From: an uncultured Clostridia bacterium
GTDB taxonomy: Bacteria > Bacillota > Clostridia > Christensenellales > Aristaeellaceae
Assembly (NCBI GenBank): GCA_945928315.1
Contig: CAMENN010000019.1
Location: 1 to 33,873 of the forward strand
Length of the DNA stretch: 33,873 nt
Direction of reading: 5' to 3'
In this document: positions 27,945 to 33,873 of the stretch, piece after piece
Layout: each line of letters opens with the position of its first letter
Numbering within the stretch: position 1 is the stretch's first letter
Program-made: the position numbers and the translations under genes
Notes under the pieces: generated by a model
Told to the model about the DNA's origin: nothing
Seen by the model: only the letters and a program-made list of their open reading frames with translations
Databases searched by the model: none

Positions 27945-29717
27945 TCACTCCAGCCACGCCAGCGCGTCGCTGCCCAGCCTGGCGGCGATGCGCCCGGCGA
28001 GCTGCTCATCGAGCATCGCCTCAACGCTCACGCCGGCATCGCTGTATTCCTCGCCAAGCACATTGGCTTCTTCATGCAGCAGGGAGAGCATGCCGCCCTG
28101 CGCATAGGGAACCGTCACGCGCGCACGCCGCTGGATGCCGCGCAGCTGCCTGCCGATGGCGGAGAGCAGATCGTCAAGTCCCTCGCCCGTCTTCGCGCTG
28201 ATTTCAAGCGCGCCGGGCCACTGCGGCGGCGTCTGCATGCGGTCGATCTTGTTGATCACATCGATCTTCGGCTTGTCCGCTGCGCCCAGCGAGGCGAGCA
28301 CCTCCAGCACGACGTCGTGTTGATGGAGCAGCTCGTCGGAGGAGCCGTCGGAGACGATGAGCAGCACATCGGCCAGCAGCGCCTCCTCGAGCGTCGATTG
28401 GAAGGCGTCCACCAGCGTGTGCGGCAGCTTGCTGATGAAGCCGACGGTATCCACCAGCAGGAACTCGCCGCCGGTGGGCAGCTTCACGGTGCGGATGACC
28501 GGGTCGAGCGTGGCGAAGAGCTTGTCCTCCGCCAGCACGCCCGCGCCGCTGAGCGCGTTGAGCAGCGTGGACTTGCCCGCGTTGGTATAGCCCACCAGCG
28601 CGACGACGGGCACCTTGTTCTTCTCCCGGCGCGCGCGGCGAAGGCTGCGCTGGCTGCCCAGCGCGTCGATCTCCCGGCGCAGGTCGCCCATGCGCTTTCG
28701 GATGCGGCGCCGGTCCATCTCCAGGCGCGTCTCGCCCGGACCGCGCGTGCCGATGCCGCCGCCCAGCCGGGACATGGCCACGCCCTTGCCGATGAGCCGC
28801 GGCAGCTGATAGGCCATCTGCGCCAGCTCGACCTGCAGCCGGCCCTCGCGCGACTGTGCACGCTGCGCGAAGATGTCGAGGATCAGCGCCGTGCGGTCGA
28901 GCACCTTGACGCCGTGAAGGATCTGTTCGAGATTGTGCATCTGCACGCCGGTCAGCTCGTCATCGAAGATGACCAGGTCGGCCTCGCGCGCCTGACATTC
29001 GAGCGAGAGCTCGTCCGCCTTGCCGCTGCCCAGATACGTCGCCGTGTCGGGCTTCGACTTTCTTTGCAGCATGCGGCCGACGACGGCCGCGCCTGCGGTA
29101 TCGGCCAGCCGCGCCAGCTCGTCGAGCGAGCGCTCGCTGTCCAGCCCGACGAGGAAAGCGCGCTCGCGCTCCTCCTGTGTGCTGGTGGAAACGCCCTTGA
29201 GCACATCCGTATCGGCACGCTCGATGGCCTCCATCCAGCCGCGCTGCGGGATCTTGCAGGTCGGAATGACGTCGGTGAGCAACACGCGGTTCACGCCGCC
29301 CACGACCTCGCCGAGAAATGCCGCCTGAATTCCCGTCGGCCTGCCGTTCAGCACGCCGACCGCAGCCATCGCGTCGAAGTGCATCGCGCGCAGCGAGCTG
29401 ATGTCCACATCGGAGAGCTGCGGATTGCCGCCCGGATGCGTGTGGATACAGCGCACCATGCTCAGCCTGCGGCTGTTGCGGCGCAGGTGCATATCCTTGA
29501 GCTCCACACTGTTCAGTCCGCCGATGGTGACGTCCAGCACCGAGCCGCTTCGCGAGATGTAGACGCTGATCTCGCGGTTGATCGTGCCGGTGAAAGCCGC
29601 CAGCACGTCGAGCAGCTCCGGGGGCGCGAACACCTCCGCGGAGAGGTCGAGGTCATACAGCGCCTCCATCTGCGCGAGCAGCGAGTCGCGTATGCCCTCC
29701 TTGTTGCCATATATCAT
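27945..29717 (-). CDS. hflX: HflX GTPase with N-terminal JAMM-like domain
   Basis: Ribosome-binding GTPase that splits stalled 70S ribosomes. The 590 residues are about 165 longer than E. coli HflX (426). Residues about 190-365 form the HflX N domain (TYLGSGKADEL, 227-237; GGGIGTRGPGETRLE, 319-333), followed by the G domain with GYTNAGKST (376-384), FATLDP (401-406), DTVGF (423-427) and NKID. The first 180 residues hold Glu49, then His92-Thr-His94-Pro, seven residues, Ser102, two residues, Asp105: the JAMM/MPN+ pattern E-H-x-H-x7-S-x2-D in full. From memory other clostridial HflX proteins share this extension. ATG 29715-29717; 15 nt after the desulfurase gene. Confidence 0.95.
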   Translation of the reverse strand: MIYGNKEGIRDSLLAQMEALYDLDLSAEVFAPPELLDVLAAFTGTINREISVYISRSGSVLDVTIGGLNSVELKDMHLRRNSRRLSMVRCIHTHPGGNPQLSDVDISSLRAMHFDAMAAVGVLNGRPTGIQAAFLGEVVGGVNRVLLTDVIPTCKIPQRGWMEAIERADTDVLKGVSTSTQEERERAFLVGLDSERSLDELARLADTAGAAVVGRMLQRKSKPDTATYLGSGKADELSLECQAREADLVIFDDELTGVQMHNLEQILHGVKVLDRTALILDIFAQRAQSREGRLQVELAQMAYQLPRLIGKGVAMSRLGGGIGTRGPGETRLEMDRRRIRKRMGDLRREIDALGSQRSLRRARREKNKVPVVALVGYTNAGKSTLLNALSGAGVLAEDKLFATLDPVIRTVKLPTGGEFLLVDTVGFISKLPHTLVDAFQSTLEEALLADVLLIVSDGSSDELLHQHDVVLEVLASLGAADKPKIDVINKIDRMQTPPQWPGALEISAKTGEGLDDLLSAIGRQLRGIQRRARVTVPYAQGGMLSLLHEEANVLGEEYSDAGVSVEAMLDEQLAGRIAARLGSDALAWLE

Positions 29718-29732
29718 GAATGACTGTCTCCT

Positions 29733-30854
29733 TTACCGATTGAGAATGGCGCAAAGCGCATCGACCACCCGATCGATCTCCCCGGATGTATTCTCCTCGC
29801 CGAGCGTGAGGCGCAGATCGGCCTGACGTCCATCCGGCGCACCCATCGCCGTGAGCACATGGGAGCGCGTCACCGCCCCTGACGTGCATGCGCTGCCCGC
29901 CGATGCGGCGATGCCCAGCATGTCCAGCCGCATGAGCAGCATCGCGCTGTCCGCGCCTTCAATCGTCAGGTGAACGTGCCCCGGAAGCCGCGGTGCTTGA
30001 AGCGCATTGACCGTCACGCCGCTTAGGCGCGCGCTCAGCCTGGCGATCAGCTTGTCGCGAAGCGCTGTGACGCGTTCCCTATTCTGCGCGAGCTGCTCCC
30101 GCGCAATCCGCGCCGCCTCGCCCATGCCGACGATGGCGGCGGTGTTCTCCGTGCCCGCGCGCATGCCGCGTTCCTGCGCGCCGCCTGCAATCAGCCGCTC
30201 CAGCCGGGTGCCCCTGCGCACATACAGCGCACCCACGCCCTTCGGCCCATAAAACTTGTGCGCCGACATGGACAGCAGATCGACATCCAGCTTGCGCACA
30301 TCGACCGGAATATGGCCGACCGCCTGCACAGCGTCCGTGTGTACGGGAATGCCCTGCGCATGCGCAAGGCGCGCAATCTGTGCGACGGGCTGAATCGCAC
30401 CCGTTTCGTTGTTTGCCAGCATGACGGAAACCAGCGCGGTGTCCGGCGTCATGGCCCGGCGGACCGTCTCCGGATCGACCACACCGTCCGGATTGACCGT
30501 CGCAAGCGTCGCGTCATAGCCCTGATTCTTGAGCGCTTCGCAGGCGTTGAGCACGGCGTGATGCTCGATGGCGGTCGTCACAATCCGCCTTTTCTGCGGC
30601 GCGGCCGCACGCAGAACGCCGCTCAGCGCCCAGTTATCCGCCTCCGAGCCGCCGGATGTGAAGTAGATCTCCTCCGGCAGCGCGCCGATGAGCAGCGCCA
30701 CCTGCTCACGGGCTGCGTCGATCGCCCTGTGGGCCTCCCGGGAGGCCGCATAGGTGCCGCTGGCGTTGGCGAACCGTTCGGTGAAGTACGGCAGCATAGC
30801 CGAAAGAACCTCGGGCTTCACGGGCGTCGTCGCCGCATGATCCATGTAAATCAC
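29733..30854 (-). CDS. Cysteine desulfurase (NifS/IscS family)
   Basis: Pyridoxal-phosphate enzyme that takes sulfur from cysteine to a persulfide for iron-sulfur clusters, tRNA thiolation or cofactors. The 373 residues show HAATTPV at the start, GGSEADN, AIEHHAVLN (cofactor-stacking histidine), SAHKFYGPKG with the cofactor lysine near 201, and GSACTSG with the catalytic cysteine near 324. The short cysteine loop points to the group I IscS/NifS type. GTG at 30852-30854 is taken as the start since GGGAGG lies 7-9 nt upstream; an ATG three codons later is the alternative. No iscU or mnmA gene is adjacent, so its sulfur acceptor is unknown. First gene of a five-gene operon. Confidence 0.94.
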   Translation of the reverse strand: MIYMDHAATTPVKPEVLSAMLPYFTERFANASGTYAASREAHRAIDAAREQVALLIGALPEEIYFTSGGSEADNWALSGVLRAAAPQKRRIVTTAIEHHAVLNACEALKNQGYDATLATVNPDGVVDPETVRRAMTPDTALVSVMLANNETGAIQPVAQIARLAHAQGIPVHTDAVQAVGHIPVDVRKLDVDLLSMSAHKFYGPKGVGALYVRRGTRLERLIAGGAQERGMRAGTENTAAIVGMGEAARIAREQLAQNRERVTALRDKLIARLSARLSGVTVNALQAPRLPGHVHLTIEGADSAMLLMRLDMLGIAASAGSACTSGAVTRSHVLTAMGAPDGRQADLRLTLGEENTSGEIDRVVDALCAILNR

Positions 30855-30886
30855 CCTGCCGCCTCCCTCTTCCGGTTTCCATACAT

Positions 30887-30931
30887 GATAAGTTTACCCT
30901 TTGTGCGGCGCGGTGTCAACCCAAACTTATC
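30887..30931. promoter_or_regulatory. Inverted repeat bracketing the desulfurase promoter, candidate operator
   Basis: GATAAGTTT (30887-30895) and its exact complement AAACTTATC (30923-30931) are separated by 27 nt. One arm overlaps the -10 box and the other lies just upstream of the -35 box. Neither arm fits a binding site I can name. Confidence 0.5.
30891..30919 (-). promoter_or_regulatory. Promoter of the desulfurase-hflX operon
   Basis: On the minus strand, a perfect -35 TTGACA (30914-30919) and -10 TAAACT (30891-30896) are 17 nt apart. Start near 30884, 30 nt before the GTG start. Confidence 0.8.
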
Positions 30932-30940
30932 ACGGTTACA

Positions 30941-30973
30941 GAAAAGGCGCTCCGGTTTATGCCGGTGCGCCTT
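30941..30973 (-). terminator. Intrinsic terminator of glyA
   Basis: Twelve-base arms 30944-30955 and 30962-30973 pair with one T-T mismatch around a six-base loop; TTTTC follows on the minus strand. Confidence 0.8.
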
Positions 30974-30979
30974 GAACAA

Positions 30980-32233
30980 TCACTCGATTACGCAGTCCTC
31001 ATAGAGCGGGAACCTCGCGCACAGGTCGAGCACGTCCTGCTTGACCTGCGGCACGGCCGCCTCGCCCTCGCGGACGATGCGGGTGATCAGCTTTGCGATG
31101 GTGACCATCTCCGGCTCCTTCATCCCGCGCGTGGTCACCGCCGGGGTGCCGATGCGCACGCCGCTGGTGACGAACGGGCTGAGCGTTTCCTTCGGGATGG
31201 TGTTCTTGTTCACCGTGATGTTGGCCTGGCCCAGCAGCGCCTCGAGCGCCTTGCCCGTCACGCCGGTGCCGGTCAGGTCGAGCAGCATCAGGTGGTTGTC
31301 CGTGCCGCCGGAGACGAGGCGGATACCCTCGCGCGTGAATTCCTCCGCCATGGCCTTGGCGTTGAGCACGATCTGGTGCTGATACGCTTTGAAGCCGTCG
31401 GTCAGCGCTTCCTTGAAGCAGACCGCCTTGCCCGCGATGACGTGCTCCAGCGGGCCGCCCTGTGTGCCCGGGAAGATGGCCTTGTCGATGGCCTTCGCGT
31501 ACTGCTCGCGACAGAGAATCATGCCGCCGCGCGGGCCGCGCAGCGTCTTGTGCGTGGTGGTGGTCACGAAGTCGGCATACGGCACGGGGGACGGATGCTC
31601 GCCCGCGGCGACCAGACCGGCGATGTGCGCCATATCGACCATCAGCAGGCATCCGGCCTTGTCAGCGATGTTGCGCAGTCGGGCGAAGTCGATGATGCGG
31701 GGATAGGCGGAGGCGCCCGCGACGATCAGCTTCGGCCTGACCTCAAGCGCCTGGCACTCGAGTGCGTCATAGTCGATGACCTCCTCGTCCTCCGTTACGC
31801 CGTACGGCACGAAGTTGAAGTACTTGCCGGACATGTTGACCGGGCTGCCGTGCGTCAGATGGCCGCCGTGCGAGAGGTTCATGCCCATCACCGTGTCGCC
31901 GGGGTTGAGCATCGCGAAGTAGACAGCCATGTTCGCCTGCGCACCGGAGTGCGGCTGCACGTTGGCATGCTCCGCGCCGAACAGCTGCTTCGCGCGATCG
32001 CGGGCCAGGTTTTCCACGACATCGACGTACTGGCAGCCGCCGTAATAGCGCTTGCCCGGATAGCCCTCCGCGTATTTATTGGTCAGGTGGGAGCCCATCG
32101 CCGCAAGCACCGCGTTGCTGACGAAGTTCTCGGACGCGATCAGCTCGATATGCTCGCGCTGACGGGTCAGCTCATCGTGCATCGCTGCGCTCAGCTCGGG
32201 ATCAACCGCCTGAATGGATTTGAAATCAATCAT
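30980..32233 (-). CDS. glyA: Serine hydroxymethyltransferase
   Basis: Pyridoxal-phosphate enzyme converting serine and tetrahydrofolate to glycine and methylene-tetrahydrofolate, feeding one-carbon metabolism. The 417 residues match the bacterial length. Visible motifs are [35 protein letters not shown], and [14 protein letters not shown] with the Schiff-base lysine; DNHLMLLDL lies in the C-terminal domain. ATG at 32231-32233 is preceded by AAAGGCGG about 9 nt upstream. It is monocistronic, with its own promoter and terminator. No folate or glycine riboswitch is visible in the short leader. Confidence 0.97.
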   Translation of the reverse strand: MIDFKSIQAVDPELSAAMHDELTRQREHIELIASENFVSNAVLAAMGSHLTNKYAEGYPGKRYYGGCQYVDVVENLARDRAKQLFGAEHANVQPHSGAQANMAVYFAMLNPGDTVMGMNLSHGGHLTHGSPVNMSGKYFNFVPYGVTEDEEVIDYDALECQALEVRPKLIVAGASAYPRIIDFARLRNIADKAGCLLMVDMAHIAGLVAAGEHPSPVPYADFVTTTTHKTLRGPRGGMILCREQYAKAIDKAIFPGTQGGPLEHVIAGKAVCFKEALTDGFKAYQHQIVLNAKAMAEEFTREGIRLVSGGTDNHLMLLDLTGTGVTGKALEALLGQANITVNKNTIPKETLSPFVTSGVRIGTPAVTTRGMKEPEMVTIAKLITRIVREGEAAVPQVKQDVLDLCARFPLYEDCVIE

Positions 32234-32266
32234 GCTTTTGCACCGCCTTTTCGAATCTTACTCTCT

Positions 32267-32295
32267 ATTATATCCGCTCAATTTGAAGAAATCAA
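32267..32295 (-). promoter_or_regulatory. Promoter of glyA
   Basis: On the minus strand, -35 TTGATT (32290-32295), 17-nt spacer, -10 TATAAT (32267-32272). Start near 32260, giving a leader of about 26 nt. Confidence 0.75.
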
Positions 32296-32340
32296 TCCTA
32301 TTTGATGCATTTTCTGCGCTTCACACAAAAACAAATCCTT

Positions 32341-32381
32341 AAAAAAGAAGGGAGAGGGATGAAAACCTCCATCTCTCTCCC
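32341..32381 (-). terminator. Intrinsic terminator of the rnf operon
   Basis: Twelve-base arms 32350-32361 and 32370-32381 pair with one mismatch; on the minus strand TTCTTTTTT follows. It lies 15 nt past rnfB, making rnfB the last gene of its operon. Confidence 0.8.
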
Positions 32382-32395
32382 CTTGCTTTGCCGAA

Positions 32396-33481
32396 TCAGG
32401 CTTGCTTGTCTGCCGGCTTCGCCGCAGGTGCGGCGGGCTTGGCGGCAGCGGCCGGAGCCTTTTTGACCTTGTCCAGCTTGTTGCGCGGCGCGCGGCGGTC
32501 GCGCATGGTGATCGCCTTCTTCGGGCACTTCGCCGCGCACAGGCCGCAGCCCGTGCAGGCGCCCAGCACCTTGTGCGGCTGCTTGAGCGCGCCCTCGATG
32601 GCGTCAAACTTGCACTGCTTGGTGCACAGCGTGCAGCCTACGCACTTCGACGGATCGATGTAGGCCTCCTTGCGCTCCTCAAGCTTTGCCTGCATCGCAC
32701 CGGTCGGGCAGGCGTCTGCGCAGGCCATGCAGCCCACGCACTTGTCGTAATCGACCTTCGGCACGCCGTTTTCCATCGTCAGCGCCTCGAAGTTGCAGGC
32801 CTTCACACAGGCTTCGCAGCCGATGCACGCGCGGTCGCACTTCTCCTTGAGCGCCACGCCCTTCTCCGGGTTGTGGCAGCTTACGGTCACGACACGGTCA
32901 GCCGGCTGCATGCTCAGCACGTGCTGCGGGCAGGCCGCCACGCACTTTTTGCAGCCCTGGCACTTCTCGGAATCGACGACGGCGATCTTCTTCACCGGGT
33001 CGATGTGAATCGCGCCGAACGGGCACGCGCGCTCGCAGGTGCCCAGGCCCAGGCACGCATACGCGCACGCCTTGGTGCCGCTGTTGACCAGGGACGCAGC
33101 GACGCAGTCGCTCATGCCCTGATACTCCGCCTTGGGAGCGCAGTGCTCGCCGTAGCCCTGGCAGGCCACGGTCGCGATCATGCGCTTGGAAGCGCCGGCT
33201 TCGACGCCCATGATGCCCGCCATCTTGGCGGCGCAGGCCGGGCCGCCGACGGCGCACGCGCCAACCTCAGCCTTGCCATCCGCCACCGCAGAGGCATAGC
33301 CATCGCAGCCCGGGAAGCCGCAGGCGCCGCAGTTGGCGCCGGGCAGGCACTCGCGCAGCGCCTCCACCTTCGGGTTGGAGGGCACGGCGAACACGCGGCC
33401 GGTCACGCCCAGCAGCGCGCCGAAGACCAGACCGAGCACACTCATGACAAGCGCAGCGGCAAGAATTGCAGTTATACTCAC
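32396..33481 (-). CDS. rnfB: Rnf electron transport complex subunit B
   Basis: Membrane-anchored iron-sulfur protein taking electrons from ferredoxin into the Rnf complex, which reduces NAD and pumps sodium ions or protons. The 361 residues have one N-terminal membrane helix (about 4-28), the [4Fe-4S] motif with Cys45, 51, 54 and 59, and six ferredoxin-type cysteine groups starting at 139, 174, 215, 248, 280 and 309. The group at 139 has the CxxxCLGLGxC spacing specific to RnfB. The last 30 residues are a low-complexity Lys/Ala/Pro tail. GTG at 33479-33481 is the start, with AGGAGG about 8 nt upstream. The order rnfA-rnfB at the end of the operon fits clostridial rnfCDGEAB. Confidence 0.96.
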   Translation of the reverse strand: MSITAILAAALVMSVLGLVFGALLGVTGRVFAVPSNPKVEALRECLPGANCGACGFPGCDGYASAVADGKAEVGACAVGGPACAAKMAGIMGVEAGASKRMIATVACQGYGEHCAPKAEYQGMSDCVAASLVNSGTKACAYACLGLGTCERACPFGAIHIDPVKKIAVVDSEKCQGCKKCVAACPQHVLSMQPADRVVTVSCHNPEKGVALKEKCDRACIGCEACVKACNFEALTMENGVPKVDYDKCVGCMACADACPTGAMQAKLEERKEAYIDPSKCVGCTLCTKQCKFDAIEGALKQPHKVLGACTGCGLCAAKCPKKAITMRDRRAPRNKLDKVKKAPAAAAKPAAPAAKPADKQA

Positions 33482-33505
33482 TTGTTGTTCCTCCTCGCTC
33501 GCTTC

Positions 33506-33873
33506 TTAAATCAGGCCGGTGAAGCCGTTGAACGCCACCGCCATCAGGCCCGCGGTGATCAGCGCGCCGGTGAAGCCCTCCATCCACTTGGGCATGTTGC
33601 CCACGGCCAGGCGCTCGCGGATGCCCGCGAACAGGCAGATGGCCAGCGTGTAACCTAGCGCAGAGGCGGTGCCGTTGATGACGGAGAGAATCAGGTTGTA
33701 GCCCTCGGTCACGTTCAGCTGCGCCACGCCCAGCACGGCGCAGTTCGTGGTGATCAGCGGAAGATAGACGCCCAGCGCCTGATACAGGCTCGGGACCATC
33801 TTCTTGAGCGCCATCTCGACGATCTGCACCAGCACAGCGATGACCAGGATGAAGGCGATCGTCTGCAGGTACT
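33506..33873 (-). CDS. rnfA: Rnf electron transport complex subunit A, C-terminal part (runs off the window)
   Basis: Integral membrane subunit of the Rnf complex. The visible 121 codons continue past the window edge with no start, so the N-terminal third is missing (the family has about 190 residues). YLPLITTNCAVLG is the signature of RnfA/RnfE and the related NqrD/E proteins, where a cysteine in such a segment ligates a membrane-embedded iron-sulfur cluster. The remaining sequence has three to four hydrophobic helices. RnfA is preferred over RnfE because rnfB follows 24 nt downstream. Confidence 0.94.
   Translation of the reverse strand, partial: YLQTIAFILVIAVLVQIVEMALKKMVPSLYQALGVYLPLITTNCAVLGVAQLNVTEGYNLILSVINGTASALGYTLAICLFAGIRERLAVGNMPKWMEGFTGALITAGLMAVAFNGFTGLI

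Noticed and set aside
1-33873. Mobile element, prophage, defence system or CRISPR array
   Set aside because: No integrase, transposase, terminal repeats, att-like duplications or regularly spaced repeats seen; gene content is housekeeping throughout.

Overview
The window looks like core chromosome of a GC-rich, anaerobic, endospore-forming member of the Clostridia (Bacillota). Evidence for this is a complete spoIIAA-spoIIAB-sigF operon with a YlbJ-type sporulation gene beside it, the end of an Rnf ion-pumping complex, a CtsR-ClpC heat-shock operon with a recognisable CtsR box, Gram-positive style ribosome binding sites (AGGAGG) and sigma-A promoters. No genus can be assigned from the sequence alone. 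No tRNA, rRNA, CRISPR array, transposon or phage gene is visible. No gap between genes exceeds 300 bases.

Layout. 1-660: 3' end of ornithine carbamoyltransferase. 668-1597: a TPP riboswitch with its own promoter and attenuator, driving the thiamine transporter subunit ThiT. 1621-2373: an unrecognised small membrane protein, a hairpin-rich intergenic element and a terminator. 2381-6059 (minus): glycosyltransferase, rsmA and pckA. 6102-6960 (minus): yebC. 7059-9402: sporulation block, with a ylbJ-like gene convergent on the spoIIA operon. 9467-11927: a class A penicillin-binding protein divergent from spoIIA. 11955-17678 (minus): O-antigen-ligase-like protein, mrfA, mrfB and a TPR protein in one tightly packed operon. 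17683-20668 (minus): ctsR-clpC. 20710-24680 (plus): ABC-F protein, uridine kinase and a UMF1/Atg22-type transporter. 24693-25840 (minus): galE. 25846-30919 (minus): cysteine desulfurase, long HflX, two tandem VanY-type carboxypeptidases and a cyclase-family hydrolase. 30941-32295 (minus): glyA. 32341-33873 (minus): rnfB and the 3' part of rnfA.

Together these genes serve housekeeping roles: arginine and thiamine supply, gluconeogenesis, ribosome maturation and rescue, protein quality control, DNA repair, cell-wall metabolism, early forespore commitment and energy conservation. I did not find a wholly new multi-gene system. The strongest leads are an HflX GTPase carrying an N-terminal domain with a complete JAMM metallopeptidase signature; a ClpC lacking the usual coiled-coil M domain in an operon without mcsA and mcsB; an MrfAB repair pair extended by a TPR gene and preceded by an O-antigen-ligase-like gene; a 9-bp inverted repeat bracketing the cysteine desulfurase promoter; and possible sporulation-sigma promoters beside spoIIA. 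TTG is used as a start codon unusually often.
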